From: Nitrospirae bacterium GWB2_47_37
GTDB lineage: Bacteria > Nitrospirota > Thermodesulfovibrionia > Thermodesulfovibrionales > Dissulfurispiraceae
Direction of reading: 5' to 3'
DNA length: 64,000 nt
NCBI GenBank assembly: GCA_001803635.1
Contig: MHDU01000038.1
Location: forward strand, 1-64,000
The notes under the pieces were generated by a model. It was not told the origin of the DNA and ran no database searches. It saw only the letters and a list, made by a program, of their open reading frames with translations. Made by a program: the position numbers and the translations under genes. Below, one piece after another: positions 51,282 to 61,474 of this stretch (positions are counted from its first letter, which is position 1; each line of letters opens with the position of its first letter).

Positions 51282-52687
51282 CCCGTTTTTTTCTCTCCCT
51301 GAATGCCGCCGGAGGTCATGCGTTTCGGGTCTAAAAGGCGTTCAATATCTTCTTTAGGTATGTCCGTCATCTCAACAGCAACTTCCTTTATTGTCCGTTT
51401 TTCCGCGTAAGCCTTTTTCGCGATCTGCGCGGCCTTATCGTATCCTACCAGACCGCTCAATGTTGTAACAAGGATAGGGTTCTGTTCGAGAAGTCCGGAG
51501 ATCCTTTCATTATTCACGGAAAAGCCGGATATCGCCTTATCCGCAAGCGACCGGGCCGAATTTGCCGTGAGCATGATTGATTGAAGAAGGTTGTGGGCGA
51601 TAAGCGGGAGCATGGTATTTAATTCGAAGTTTCCGGAGCTGTTGCCGATTATAATCGCAACGTCATTTGCTATGGTTTGACGGCACGCCATAATTACCGC
51701 TTCGCACACAACGGGGTTTATCTTTCCGGGCATAATGCTCGAACCCGGCTGCAAGGAAGGCAGAGATATTTCGCCGAGTCCCGCGACCGGGCCGCTGTTC
51801 ATTAAGCGCAGGTCATCGGCAATTTTTATCATGGATGAAGCAATTGTTTTCAGGTGCCCGCTGAGTTCAGCAGCGGTGTCCATGGAAGCCTGTGCCGCAA
51901 AATGGTTGTCCGCTTCTACAAAAGGCAAACCCGTATATGATGCTAATTTTGCCGCCGTGCGCCTCCCGAATTCCGGATGCGTATTGATCCCGGTTCCCAC
52001 GGCAGTGCCGCCGCCGGCAAGTTTCGCAAGGCGCGGCAGGCATGATTCGATCCTTTCCATTCCCTGTTGAACCTGATACGCCCATCCGCCTATCTCTTGC
52101 CCTAATGTTACAGGCACGGCGTCCATCAGGTGCGTGCGGCCTGTTTTTACAACATCCTTAAATTCAGTCTCGCGGTTTTTCAGGCCGGCGTGCAAGTGTT
52201 TCAAAGACGGCAGGAGCGTATCATTTACCTGCATATATGCGCTTACGTGTATTGCCGAAGGGATAACATCATTAGAAGATTGTCCCATATTCACATGGTC
52301 GTTGGGATGGACGAGATTTGAGCCTGATTCGCCCCCTAATATCTGCGCCGCCCTGTTGGCGATGACTTCGTTAGCATTCATGTTTGTGGAAGTTCCCGAT
52401 CCCGTCTGGAAAATATCCAACGGGAAATGGTCGTCCCATTTGCCGCCGGCCGTTTCATCCGAAGCTGTTTTAATCGCCTTTGCCGTTTTTGAATCGAGAA
52501 CGCCCAACTCTGCATTTACTTCAGCGGCAGCGGCTTTTATCAGGCCGAGCGCCTTGATAAAAGCCCTCGGAAACCTAATTCCGCTTATCTTGAAATTTTC
52601 GATTGCCCGCTGCGTCTGCGCCCCGTACAGCGCGTCTGAAGGCACTTTCACCTCTCCCATCGAATCTTTCTCGATGCGGTAATCCAT
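51278..52687 (-). CDS. fumC: Fumarate hydratase class II
   Basis: 469 aa from the ATG at 52687 (MDYRIEKDSMGEVKVPSDALYGAQTQRA), which overlaps the malic enzyme stop (TGATG). The signature GSSIMPGKINP and the catalytic TGRTHLMDAVP and SSNDVIPSAIH segments are present. It interconverts fumarate and malate, linking the malic enzyme with the succinate/fumarate enzyme at 54-57 kb. Confidence 0.97.
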   Translation of the reverse strand: MDYRIEKDSMGEVKVPSDALYGAQTQRAIENFKISGIRFPRAFIKALGLIKAAAAEVNAELGVLDSKTAKAIKTASDETAGGKWDDHFPLDIFQTGSGTSTNMNANEVIANRAAQILGGESGSNLVHPNDHVNMGQSSNDVIPSAIHVSAYMQVNDTLLPSLKHLHAGLKNRETEFKDVVKTGRTHLMDAVPVTLGQEIGGWAYQVQQGMERIESCLPRLAKLAGGGTAVGTGINTHPEFGRRTAAKLASYTGLPFVEADNHFAAQASMDTAAELSGHLKTIASSMIKIADDLRLMNSGPVAGLGEISLPSLQPGSSIMPGKINPVVCEAVIMACRQTIANDVAIIIGNSSGNFELNTMLPLIAHNLLQSIMLTANSARSLADKAISGFSVNNERISGLLEQNPILVTTLSGLVGYDKAAQIAKKAYAEKRTIKEVAVEMTDIPKEDIERLLDPKRMTSGGIQGEKKTG

Positions 52688-54096
52688 CAGCTTTTCCTTG
52701 CGAGCCCGGTCTTTACAGCGCATTCCGCAACCGCATGGGCAACGGCGGCAATAACCTTCCTGTCGAAAATGCTCGGTATGATGTAATCCTCATGCAGTTC
52801 GTCGTCCTTAAGCGTACGGGCAATAGCATTTGCGGCGGCGAACTTAATATCCTCATTCACTCCCTTCGCCCTGACGTCAAGCAGCCCCCTGAATATGCCG
52901 GGATAGCTGAGCATATTGTTTATCTGATTGGGATAGTCGGACCTTCCGGTGGCCAGTACCCTTACAAGCGGAAGCGCCTCTTCGGGCGCGATCTCCGGCT
53001 CCGGGTTTGCGAGGGCGAATACGACGGGTTCCTTTGACATTTTTCTTATATCATCCGCCGTAATGACATCCGGGGCGGAAAGGCCTATAAAGACGTCGGC
53101 TCCTCTCATCGCATCCTGTATGCCGCCTTTGATCCTCCTCGGATTGGTCATCTTTGCAAGTCTTCTCAGGTGAGGATTCATATGCCGCCGCCTGCCTTCA
53201 TAGACGGCGCCTGCCTTATCGCATACTGTTATATCTTTTACTCCGTAACCCGAGAGTATCCGAGCCGTTGCCGAACCGGCGGCGCCGGCCCCGACAACGA
53301 CCACCCTGAACTTTTTTATATCTTTTTTTAATAGTCTCGCCGTATTGATAAGAGCGGCCAATACCACCGTTGCGGTTCCATGCTGGTCGTCATGGATAAC
53401 GGGTATATCGAGGTCTTTCCTCAATCTTGCCTCTATATCGAAACAGCGCGGCGCGGATATGTCTTCGAGGTTTATTCCGCCGAACGGGACAGAGATGTTT
53501 TTGACGGTTTTTATTATCTCTTCGGGATCTTTTGTCTTTAGGGTTATAGGGAAGGCATCGATGCCCGCGAATTCCTTAAAGATCATTGCCTTGCCTTCCA
53601 TGACAGGCATTGCCGCCTCAGGCCCTATATCGCCGAGACCCAGCACGGCAGTGCCGTCCGAAACTATCGCCACGGAATTGCCCTTTATGGTATACCGGTA
53701 AACGTGTTCAGGATTGTCGTGTATATCCCTGCATATCCTTGCTACTCCCGGAGTATAAACCTTGGAAAGGTCATCTCTGTCCCTCACAGGCACTTTGTTA
53801 TGGATCTCTATCTTGCCCCCCTCGTGCGACGAAAAGGTGCGGTCCATAACCCTGACGACCTTAGCTCCTTCGATGCTCCTGATGGAGTTTACGATCTTTT
53901 TTTCATGGTTTTCGTCCCGCGCGTTTACGGTTATATCTCTGGTTATCTTTCCTCTTTCTACGCGGACTATGTCGATAGCGCCCATATCTCCGCCCGCCTG
54001 GCTTATAGCGTTCGCTATTTGAGAGAACATGCCTATCCGGTTTTCTATCTCCACACGGATTGTGATGCTGTAACTCGGACTGGGTATGCGTAACAC
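52687..54096 (-). CDS. NAD(P)-dependent malic enzyme with N-terminal ACT domain
   Basis: 469 aa. An ACT domain (about 8-80, RVEIENRIGMFSQIANAISQAGGD) precedes the malic enzyme core: VYTPGVARICRDI, GDIGPEAAMPVMEGKA, PVIHDDQHGTATVVLAALINT and the Rossmann motif GAGAAGSATARIL. It decarboxylates malate to pyruvate. The ACT domain suggests allosteric control by an amino acid or similar ligand. Confidence 0.94.
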   Translation of the reverse strand: MLRIPSPSYSITIRVEIENRIGMFSQIANAISQAGGDMGAIDIVRVERGKITRDITVNARDENHEKKIVNSIRSIEGAKVVRVMDRTFSSHEGGKIEIHNKVPVRDRDDLSKVYTPGVARICRDIHDNPEHVYRYTIKGNSVAIVSDGTAVLGLGDIGPEAAMPVMEGKAMIFKEFAGIDAFPITLKTKDPEEIIKTVKNISVPFGGINLEDISAPRCFDIEARLRKDLDIPVIHDDQHGTATVVLAALINTARLLKKDIKKFRVVVVGAGAAGSATARILSGYGVKDITVCDKAGAVYEGRRRHMNPHLRRLAKMTNPRRIKGGIQDAMRGADVFIGLSAPDVITADDIRKMSKEPVVFALANPEPEIAPEEALPLVRVLATGRSDYPNQINNMLSYPGIFRGLLDVRAKGVNEDIKFAAANAIARTLKDDELHEDYIIPSIFDRKVIAAVAHAVAECAVKTGLARKS

Positions 54097-54194
54097 GTTT
54101 TTCCCTCCTTACCCCTAAAGATATTATACTCCAAAATTCGCATGCCTGCGCGTTGATCCGTAATCCGTAGTCATCATGATGTAAGGCATACTTC

Positions 54195-54324
54195 AAAAGC
54201 CTTTACTAAGTGTAGTTACCGGTGCAATCCAAAGATTACATTTGTATCATCCAATAAGAAAGTAATGTTGTAGCTCACGAGAAAGAGGATGCTGTTATGA
54301 TATTACATATGAGTAAAGGCTTTT
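54195..54324. repeat. 130-bp segment bounded by perfect 13-bp inverted repeats
   Basis: AAAAGCCTTTACT (54195-54207) and its exact complement AGTAAAGGCTTTT (54312-54324). There is no gene inside. It could be a small non-autonomous element or a paired leader structure. Confidence 0.55.
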
Positions 54325-54410
54325 TCAGCACGCCTCACGTCCTACAATTTATAGTCAAACATTAAAAGGGCATTGAAGCCGTGCCTTCCATGCCTTGACT
54401 TGTTGTAAGA

Positions 54411-54439
54411 TTGAATCTGAGTCTGTTGTATGGTATTTT
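54411..54439 (+). promoter_or_regulatory. Possible promoter for sdhCAB
   Basis: TTGAAT (54411-54416), a 17-bp spacer and TATTTT (54434-54439), about 39 bp before the sdhC start. Both boxes are imperfect. Confidence 0.35.
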
Positions 54440-54477
54440 AAAGTTAAACAAAGTTGAACGCAGAAAAGGGGTAATCC

Positions 54478-55053
54478 ATGCGTTTTTTTCGGGACACCGT
54501 AGGCAGGAAGATAGTCATAGCGGTTACAGGACAGATTATGGCCGGCTTCGTCATTCTGCACTTAATCGGCAACCCCCTTAATCCATACCCGGTGAAGCTG
54601 CCTGATATAGGCTTTCTCAAACAGTTGTCTCGCGTTATATTGCTCCTGTCTTTTATTTTTCATGCCTTATTCGGCGTGCAGGTTGCCGTCGAGAACCGGG
54701 CTGCAAAACCGCAAACTTATGTTGTCAAAAAAAGACTCCGCACCAATTTTGCGGCGGAGAATATGAGATGGTCGGGCGTTTTAACGGCGGCTTTCATTAT
54801 TTATCATCTGTTATGGTTTTCGCTTCCGAAAGCAGGAAGCGGCTATGCAGTCACGGCTGTTTATTCAGGCGGTTTAACGGCTTTGTTTTTGCATCTGTAT
54901 CACGGCATTGCAAGTTTCTTTCAGACAATCGGGTGCAATAGCGAGAGGACAATCCCTGTTGTCGAGAGGGCAGGCAAGGGCACGGCCGTTATACTGTTTG
55001 CCGGATATATTTTTATAGTGTTATTGAGCTTCATACAGGAGACTCTACGATGA
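54478..55053 (+). CDS. sdhC: Succinate dehydrogenase/fumarate reductase cytochrome b subunit
   Basis: 191 aa with five membrane segments, the plan of the single dihaem anchor subunit of B-type (Wolinella/Bacteroides-like) enzymes. Likely haem-ligand histidines lie in [25 protein letters not shown] and LHLYHGIAS. It overlaps sdhA by 4 bp. Confidence 0.9.
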   Translation: MRFFRDTVGRKIVIAVTGQIMAGFVILHLIGNPLNPYPVKLPDIGFLKQLSRVILLLSFIFHALFGVQVAVENRAAKPQTYVVKKRLRTNFAAENMRWSGVLTAAFIIYHLLWFSLPKAGSGYAVTAVYSGGLTALFLHLYHGIASFFQTIGCNSERTIPVVERAGKGTAVILFAGYIFIVLLSFIQETLR

Positions 55054-56963
55054 TACTTGACGGAAAATGTCCATCAGGGCCGCTCCATGAAAAATGGGAC
55101 AGGCGCAAGCAGGAATTGAGGCTTGTCGGTCCCGTCAATAAGCGGCAATATAAAATCATTGTGGTCGGCGCCGGTCTCGCAGGCGCATCGGCAGCGGCAA
55201 CGCTCGGAGAACTCGGCTGTAATGTCGAGGCGTTTTGTTATCAGGACAGCCCGCGCAGGGGCCACAGCATTGCGGCTCAAGGCGGCATCAACGCGGCTAA
55301 AAATTATCCGAATGACGGAGACAGTATATTCCGTCTCTTTTACGACACCCTTAAGGGCGGCGACTTCAGGGCAAGAGAGGCGAATGTTTATCGCCTCTCT
55401 ATGGTCAGTAACAATATTATCGACCAGTGCGTTGCTCAGGGAGTGCCTTTTGCGCGCGATTACGCGGGCTATCTCGACAATCGCTCCTTCGGCGGAGCGC
55501 AGGTGTCGAGGACATTTTACGCCAGAGGACAGACAGGACAGCAACTGCTCCTCGGCGCATATTCCGCCCTTATGAGGCAGGTAAGGTCAGGGACGGTTAC
55601 GATTCATCCCCGGATGGAAATGTTGGATTTAGTGATTGTCGATGGAGATGCAAAGGGTATTACCGTCCGTGACCTCGTCTCTGGAGATATTAAATGCCAT
55701 GCCGCCGATGCTGTTTGCCTCTGCACCGGAGGCTATGCCAATGTCTTTCATCTTTCTACAAATGCTATGGGATCTAATGTTACCGCCGCGTTCAGGGCGT
55801 ATAAAAAGGGCGCGCTTTTCGCGAACCCCTGTTTCACGCAAATACATCCGACATGTATACCGGTTTCAGGAGAACATCAGTCGAAGCTTACGCTTATGTC
55901 CGAATCGTTGAGGAACGACGGCAGGGTATGGGTTCCGAAAAATAAAGGCGATAAAAGGCTGCCGTCCGAAATACCGGAGGCAGAGAGGGATTACTACCTT
56001 GAGCGCAAATATCCCGGTTTCGGCAACCTCACTCCGAGGGACATAGCATCCCGCGCCGCTAAAGATGTCTGCGACGAAGGCAGAGGGGTGGGGCCGGGGG
56101 GCTACGGAGTTTATCTCGATTTTGAGGATGCGATCGGGAGACTCGGCGAAAATACAATAAGGGAGCGTTACGGCAATCTTTTTGAAATGTATGAACGGAT
56201 AACAGGCGAGGATGCCTATAAACGGCCCATGCGTATTTATCCGGCGCCCCATTATGCGATGGGCGGCCTCTGGGTCGATTATAATCTTCAGAGCAACATC
56301 CCGGGACTCTTTGTCCTCGGGGAGGCTAACTTTTCGGATCACGGCGCGAACAGGCTCGGAGCGAGCGCATTAATGCAGGGGCTTGCGGACGGCTATTTTA
56401 TAATCCCTTACACAATATCGGATTATTTAGCCCGGACCAAACCCGGCGTCGTTAATACGGGACATGCCGAATTCAGAAGATCGATTGAAGATATGAACGC
56501 ATCGGTAAAAAAACTTCTCTCCATTAACGGAAGGAGGACGGTGAATGAGTTTCATCGTGAACTCGGCAGGATTATGTGGGACTACGTCGGGATGTCGAGG
56601 AGCGAGGACGGTCTCAAAAAGGCGCTGTCAATAATACCGGGACTCCGCGCGGAATTCATGGAGGATGTAAAGATTCCGGGAAGCGGCATGGACCTGAATC
56701 AGGAATTAGAAAAGGCGGGCAGGGTCGCCGATTTTTTGGAGTTTGCGGAACTTATGGCGCAAGACGCCCTTCACAGGAACGAATCATGCGGCGGCCATTT
56801 CCGCGTGGAGCACCAAATGCCGGACGGTGAGGCAAAGCGGGACGATGAAAATTTCCGTTATGTCGCGGCATGGGAGTTCAAAGGCATAAATAAGGAGCCC
56901 GGGCTTCATAAGGAGCCATTGTCGTTCGAGAATGTGAAGCCTGCGGTAAGGAGCTATAAATAA
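55050..56963 (+). CDS. sdhA: Succinate dehydrogenase/fumarate reductase flavoprotein subunit
   Basis: 637 aa. The FAD-binding [17 protein letters not shown] and [16 protein letters not shown], whose His carries covalent FAD, are present, along with the active-site segments [10 protein letters not shown] and [11 protein letters not shown]. Length and three-gene C-A-B order fit the B-type complex. Direction (succinate oxidation or fumarate reduction) cannot be told. Confidence 0.96.
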   Translation: MILDGKCPSGPLHEKWDRRKQELRLVGPVNKRQYKIIVVGAGLAGASAAATLGELGCNVEAFCYQDSPRRGHSIAAQGGINAAKNYPNDGDSIFRLFYDTLKGGDFRAREANVYRLSMVSNNIIDQCVAQGVPFARDYAGYLDNRSFGGAQVSRTFYARGQTGQQLLLGAYSALMRQVRSGTVTIHPRMEMLDLVIVDGDAKGITVRDLVSGDIKCHAADAVCLCTGGYANVFHLSTNAMGSNVTAAFRAYKKGALFANPCFTQIHPTCIPVSGEHQSKLTLMSESLRNDGRVWVPKNKGDKRLPSEIPEAERDYYLERKYPGFGNLTPRDIASRAAKDVCDEGRGVGPGGYGVYLDFEDAIGRLGENTIRERYGNLFEMYERITGEDAYKRPMRIYPAPHYAMGGLWVDYNLQSNIPGLFVLGEANFSDHGANRLGASALMQGLADGYFIIPYTISDYLARTKPGVVNTGHAEFRRSIEDMNASVKKLLSINGRRTVNEFHRELGRIMWDYVGMSRSEDGLKKALSIIPGLRAEFMEDVKIPGSGMDLNQELEKAGRVADFLEFAELMAQDALHRNESCGGHFRVEHQMPDGEAKRDDENFRYVAAWEFKGINKEPGLHKEPLSFENVKPAVRSYK

Positions 56964-57709
56964 TGAACCTGAACCTGTTCGTCTGGCGGCAGAAGCGCAC
57001 CGATGAAAAAGGAGCGATGGAGAGATACGAGGCTAAGGACATAAGCCCGGAGATGTCCTTTCTCGAAATGCTCGATATGGTGAATGAAGGACTGATTAAA
57101 AAGGGCATGGAGCCTATCGCATTCGACCACGACTGCCGGGAGGGTATATGCGGCATGTGCTCTCAGGTCATTAACGGAATACCGCACGGCCCCAAAGAAA
57201 AGACAACGACTTGCCAGTTACACATGAGGAATTTCAGGGACGGCGATACGATTTATATAGAGCCGTTTCGCGCGAAGGCGTTTCCGGTAATAAAAGATTT
57301 GATTATAGACAGGAGCGCGCTGGACAGGATCATTCAGGCGGGCGGCTACATCTCCGCGCATACCGGAGGCGTGCCGGACGCGAATGCGGTGCTGATCCCA
57401 AAGGAAGACGCCGAAACCGCTATGGACGCGGCCGAATGCATCGGATGCGGGGCATGCGTTGCGGCCTGTCCGAACGGCTCCGCAATGCTTTTTACCGCCG
57501 CAAAGGTCTCCCATTTAGCCGTCCTGCCGCAGGGAAAGATCGAAGCCGCGCGCCGCGTCTGCGTAATGACGGAGGAGATGCTGAATGAAGGCTTCGGCAA
57601 CTGCGGCAACCATTACGAGTGCCGGGCGGCCTGTCCCAAAGGAATAGAGGTTAAATTTATAGCGAAACTTAACAGGGAATATATTAAGGCTCAAATAGGG
57701 ATGAAATGA
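56963..57709 (+). CDS. sdhB: Succinate dehydrogenase/fumarate reductase iron-sulfur subunit
   Basis: 248 aa. The 2Fe-2S ligands are in [12 protein letters not shown] and the later TTCQLHM. The 4Fe-4S ligands are in [15 protein letters not shown], and the 3Fe-4S ligands in [15 protein letters not shown]. The start overlaps the sdhA stop by 1 bp. It passes electrons from FAD to the cytochrome b subunit. Confidence 0.96.
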   Translation: MNLNLFVWRQKRTDEKGAMERYEAKDISPEMSFLEMLDMVNEGLIKKGMEPIAFDHDCREGICGMCSQVINGIPHGPKEKTTTCQLHMRNFRDGDTIYIEPFRAKAFPVIKDLIIDRSALDRIIQAGGYISAHTGGVPDANAVLIPKEDAETAMDAAECIGCGACVAACPNGSAMLFTAAKVSHLAVLPQGKIEAARRVCVMTEEMLNEGFGNCGNHYECRAACPKGIEVKFIAKLNREYIKAQIGMK

Positions 57710-57718
57710 TTCTATAGG

Positions 57719-58729
57719 TTACGGCATCCCTATGCCGTCTATTTGCGCCCCGCATTTCGGGCAATTAGAATTTTTCATCTTGATGGTCGTCAGGGAAAAA
57801 CCGAACCTTTCTATCAGGAGTTCTCCGCATGAAGGGCAGTAAGTATTTTCGCCTCCTTCGCCCGGCACATTGCCCTCGTAGACGTATTTCAATCCCGTCT
57901 TTAATCCTATCTCTCGCGCTGTACGCAATGTTTTTAAAGGGGTTCTCGGTTTGTCCAATAATTTATATGTAGGGTAAAATTGCGTAACATGCCACGGCAT
58001 TGCGATGTCGATGGATTTTATGAATTCCGCGACCCACTCTAAAAATTCTTCGGAATCGTTATAGTCCGGTATTATGAGTGTCGTTATCTCTACCCATACG
58101 CCCAGTTCCTTCATGAGCTTAATCGTGTCGAGGACGGGCTGCAGCCTTGCGCCCGCTACCTTTTTATAGAAATCGTCGTCGCCTTTTAAATCGATATTGT
58201 TCGCATCGAGATACGGGGCGATAAGCTTAGTCGCGTCCGGGCTTGAAAAACCGTTGCTGACGAATACGTTCTTTATTCCCTTTTCATGAGCGAGCCGGGC
58301 GCAGTCGTACGCGAATTCCATGAATATCGTCGGCTCCGTATATGTGTAAGATATGCTCTTGCAGCCGGCAAGCTCCGCTTCTCTAACAACCTGTTCCGGC
58401 GTCATATCCTCTCCGGGAATATCCGGGTGCTGTTTCGGATATTGGGATATATCATAATTCTGGCAATGCAGGCATCTGAGATTGCAGCCTACGGTCGCGA
58501 TGGAATAAGACCTCGATTCCGGATGGAAGTGAAACAGGGGTTTTTTCTCTATGGGGTCTATATGACGGGCTATGACCTTTCCGTAAACGAGGCTATAAAG
58601 AGTGCCGTCCCTATTTTCCCGAACAGCGCATATTCCCCGCTTGCCCGGAGATATGGCGCAGTATTGCGCGCAGAGACGGCACTTTACCTTTCCGCCTTCC
58701 TTTTTTTCGTAAAGTATCGCTTCTTTCAT
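57719..58729 (-). CDS. amrS: AmmeMemoRadiSam-system radical SAM protein (AmrS)
   Basis: 336 aa. An N-terminal CRLCAQYCAISPGKRGICAVR segment is followed by the radical SAM cluster motif CNLRCLHCQN and the rest of a PFL-activase-like barrel. Two C-terminal CxxC pairs (CPSCGELL and CPKCGAQ) form a likely zinc ribbon. The usual partners (AmrA/Memo-type genes) are not next to it. Its product is unknown in the family. Confidence 0.9.
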   Translation of the reverse strand: MKEAILYEKKEGGKVKCRLCAQYCAISPGKRGICAVRENRDGTLYSLVYGKVIARHIDPIEKKPLFHFHPESRSYSIATVGCNLRCLHCQNYDISQYPKQHPDIPGEDMTPEQVVREAELAGCKSISYTYTEPTIFMEFAYDCARLAHEKGIKNVFVSNGFSSPDATKLIAPYLDANNIDLKGDDDFYKKVAGARLQPVLDTIKLMKELGVWVEITTLIIPDYNDSEEFLEWVAEFIKSIDIAMPWHVTQFYPTYKLLDKPRTPLKTLRTAREIGLKTGLKYVYEGNVPGEGGENTYCPSCGELLIERFGFSLTTIKMKNSNCPKCGAQIDGIGMP

Positions 58730-58732
58730 TGT

Positions 58733-58918
58733 CTACCGTGTCTTTTTTTGTCCTGACTTTTCAGGGAATGATTTCGGCGGCGTTTTTCTTTGAACGGCAT
58801 GGTGCTGCGTTATTATTTTTTCCGCTTCAAGCCAATGCTCTATGTCCCTGCCGTGAGTATGACCGCTTTTTACCCAAATTTCATGGGCTATTTTTGATAT
58901 TTCATGATGCATGCTCAT
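58733..58918 (-). CDS. DUF2934 protein
   Basis: 61 aa from the ATG at 58918, preceded by AGGAGG. IAHEIWVKSGHTHGRDIEHWLEAE matches the DUF2934 pattern (I-A-x-x-x-W-x-x-x-G-x-x-x-G-x-D-x-x-x-W-x-x-A-E). The tail is basic and low-complexity. Function unknown. Confidence 0.78.
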   Translation of the reverse strand: MSMHHEISKIAHEIWVKSGHTHGRDIEHWLEAEKIITQHHAVQRKTPPKSFPEKSGQKKTR

Positions 58919-59224
58919 AACAGTCCTCCTGATATGGTTGTTTAAACAAAGCATAGCTCTATTTAAAGTTCAATGCAAGGTGTGTGCCCTTTCTGTCCAA
59001 CACGCCAACACGGATTGTCTTCCAGACGACAGTATAATCATTGCTCGGTCTACTATCCTTTTAACGGAGGTTGAATAAAAACATCAAAAATCTTGGAAAC
59101 AGAAAGGAGGAGTCATAGAAAAGGAGGTACAGAAATAGGTGTTAACAGCCCGGAGTCTCCAAAAGGCATCTTGGAGTATCTAATTAATAATCTGCAAAAC
59201 TGTATATAATTGGGAGGGCGTTTT
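58919..59224. other. Intergenic region before the PDC-like gene
   Basis: 306 bp. It contains several GGAGG-like stretches (around 59066, 59106 and 59122) but no convincing reading frame follows them. A TATAAT at 59205-59210 is too close to the start at 59225 to be the promoter. Nothing else recognised. Confidence 0.5.
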
Positions 59225-59782
59225 ATGAAAAAGATTATCTATGCATCGGTTTTACTTATTTTTGTTTTGGGCATGGGACTTCCTGTATATTCAGGAGAAA
59301 TAACTCCCAAGATGAACCCCCAAATAGATGAATACAAGAAAAAGGCTGCGGGATGGGCGAGCAATCCCGCCATTATAAAGGCTGTAAAAGAAAGTAATGC
59401 CAAGGGGCCTATTCAAGGTATGGGCAATGTAAAGTGGCGGGAACTGAAGGAAAATGATCCGATAGTCCATGGGTTCATTACCAGCCCGACCGGGCAACTT
59501 CTTACGCAATGGATGAACGCGGATCCAAAAGGCATAAACAAGATTGTCCTCAGCGGAGATAAGAGTCACCGCGTAGCATTTACATCAATGCCGGCCATCT
59601 ATATCGGCAAGGGCAAACCTAACTTTGACGAAGCTTTTAGCGGTAAAATCTGGCAGCAAGGTGAGTCCAAGCCCGACCCCAGCACCAATATCGACACGGT
59701 CCAAATTGCTGCGCCTGTTAAAGACGGGGGTAAAATTATTGGTGTGCTTCTTGTGAGTCTTACTACAGCGAACCTTAAATGA
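59225..59782 (+). CDS. Exported PDC/Cache-like periplasmic protein
   Basis: 185 aa from the ATG at 59225, with GGGAGGG just upstream. A signal peptide (about 1-23) is followed by a helical segment and a PDC-type sensor fold ending VQIAAPVKDGGKIIGVLLVSLTTANLK. Such folds usually sit in receptors, but here there is no membrane anchor or output domain. It precedes the anion transporter by 10 bp, so it may be a ligand-binding partner. Confidence 0.7.
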   Translation: MKKIIYASVLLIFVLGMGLPVYSGEITPKMNPQIDEYKKKAAGWASNPAIIKAVKESNAKGPIQGMGNVKWRELKENDPIVHGFITSPTGQLLTQWMNADPKGINKIVLSGDKSHRVAFTSMPAIYIGKGKPNFDEAFSGKIWQQGESKPDPSTNIDTVQIAAPVKDGGKIIGVLLVSLTTANLK

Positions 59783-59792
59783 GGAGGGGTGT

Positions 59793-61325
59793 ATGAATGA
59801 AATGAAAGGTACGACAGGCATAGCAACATCCGCCGCAACCAACAGTTTCTTCGGCCAGTTTTTAGAGAACATTCGTGCACGAGGACGTGCTCCGGCTAAG
59901 ACGTTGATCGGTTTTTTTGTTGCATGGGCAGTGTTTTTTTTCATTGTATGGATTATGCCGCTCCCTGAAGGCATGTCAAGCGCCGGGAAGGCGACACTGG
60001 CAGTTCTGGCATGGGCCACACTTATGTGGATAACCGAAGCGCTGCCTGTAGGAGTTACAGGACTTCTTATTCCCATGCTCCTGGTCATGGGTGGGGCAGT
60101 CGGTAAGTTCCCTGCGGCAGCCGGCGGTTTCAACCAGCCCGTAGTTTTCTTAACACTGGCAGCATTCATATTTGCGGCTATTATACAAGCTGCAGGTCTT
60201 GATCGGCGCATTGCCCTCACACTCCTGAAAAAACTGCGAGTCAAGGAAGTAGGGGGGGTGATCTGGGGCATGTTCGGTGTCAACCTTGTCCTGTCGCTGA
60301 TCATCCCTGCAGCCAATGCCCGCGCTGCTACATTGTTGCCCGTAGTGAACGGTATCACACGTTTATTCGGGGATACACCAGAGGAGCGCGCAGGCAAAAA
60401 AGCAATCGTGATTCAGACGCTGGTCTATGGTTCCATGATCAGCGGCATGTGTATTATGACTGCGCATCTGCCCAATCTGATCCTCGTCGGACTTTTTGAA
60501 ACAGAGCTGGCCTATAACTTATCCTATTTTAACTGGTTCCTGTTGCAGTGGCCATATCTCGGCATGTTTGTTATAACACAGTGGTGGATACGCCGCTATT
60601 TCAAGACAAAGGGAGTCGCAATCCCCGGCGGTATAGCAAAGGTGAAGGAAATGCAGGCCGAGTTGCCCAAGACCAGCCAAACCGAATGGCTGATAATAGC
60701 CGTGTTCGCCTTTGTAGGGCTCATGTGGATGACTGAGTCGGTGCACAAAATAAAGGCGCACAATGCAGCGCTGATGGGCATTGCGATCATTTTCATTCCG
60801 GGGATGTTCGGCTTTAAATGGAAGGCGCTCCAGGACCGCACAATATGGGGAACATGGTTGCTGCTGGCCGGAGCCATGTCCATGTCCGCGGCTATGGGAT
60901 CGTCCGGTCTGGCACAGTGGCTGTCGGATATAGTTCATCCCATTGCAAATGGGCGTCCATGGTGGGCAATCCTTCTTATACTCATGGTGGGTACGCATAT
61001 CATTCGATTGGGAATGCTTTCCAATGTTGCGGCTATTGCCATGCTGGCGCCTATCCTGATTGCCTTAGCGCCTAAACTGGGACTGCATCCGGTGGCATTC
61101 ACCATGCTGGTGTCCGATACGGATACCTTTGCTTATATATTGCCGACACAGATTACCGCAGCAGTGATCGCATACAGCAGCGGTACTTTCAGTATGGCGG
61201 ATTATGCAAAAGCGGGCTGGGTATCCGTGCTTATTGCCATTGCATACGGCATTCTCATTATGGCGCCATGGTATGCCTTTATGGGAATTCCAGTTTGGGA
61301 CCCTGCAGCTCCATGGCCGTTCTAA
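59793..61325 (+). CDS. DASS-family (SLC13-type) anion transporter
   Basis: 510 aa with about twelve membrane segments. Family features are MWITEALPVGVTGLLIPMLLVMGG, the first helix-hairpin region with AANARAATLLPVV and the second with MLSNVAAIAMLAPI, corresponding to the SNT-like motifs of sodium-coupled dicarboxylate/sulfate carriers. GAGGAGGGG precedes the ATG. The neighbouring AprA-like gene suggests sulfate or another sulfur oxyanion as substrate, though C4-dicarboxylates are possible. Confidence 0.9.
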   Translation: MNEMKGTTGIATSAATNSFFGQFLENIRARGRAPAKTLIGFFVAWAVFFFIVWIMPLPEGMSSAGKATLAVLAWATLMWITEALPVGVTGLLIPMLLVMGGAVGKFPAAAGGFNQPVVFLTLAAFIFAAIIQAAGLDRRIALTLLKKLRVKEVGGVIWGMFGVNLVLSLIIPAANARAATLLPVVNGITRLFGDTPEERAGKKAIVIQTLVYGSMISGMCIMTAHLPNLILVGLFETELAYNLSYFNWFLLQWPYLGMFVITQWWIRRYFKTKGVAIPGGIAKVKEMQAELPKTSQTEWLIIAVFAFVGLMWMTESVHKIKAHNAALMGIAIIFIPGMFGFKWKALQDRTIWGTWLLLAGAMSMSAAMGSSGLAQWLSDIVHPIANGRPWWAILLILMVGTHIIRLGMLSNVAAIAMLAPILIALAPKLGLHPVAFTMLVSDTDTFAYILPTQITAAVIAYSSGTFSMADYAKAGWVSVLIAIAYGILIMAPWYAFMGIPVWDPAAPWPF

Positions 61326-61339
61326 AACATCGACAGAAT

Positions 61340-61376
61340 TGAAGTCCTGTCTGTGCATTGCACCGACAGGACTTCA
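61340..61376 (+). terminator. Long hairpin after the transporter gene
   Basis: TGAAGTCCTGTC (61340-61351) pairs exactly with GACAGGACTTCA (61365-61376), and an inner GTGC-ATT-GCAC extends the stem beyond one mismatch. No T-run follows. Confidence 0.6.
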
Positions 61377-61474
61377 GCTTAGGCGTATGGACAAAGTTTT
61401 GATGGAGAGTTAAACTTAGAACATAATGGGTTATGGGGCAAGAGATGTAAACACATTAATTCGCAGTTAATTTT

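Larger units (their letters stand above)
54097..54477. other. Intergenic region between malic enzyme and sdhC
   Basis: 381 bp without a gene. It holds the - strand leader of the malic enzyme, a 13-bp inverted repeat pair (54195-54207 and 54312-54324), and a possible sdhC promoter at 54411-54439. No RNA gene was recognised. Confidence 0.6.

Noticed and set aside
59205-59210. TATAAT as the promoter of the PDC-like gene
   Set aside because: The predicted start would fall in the ribosome-binding site and there is no -35 box.
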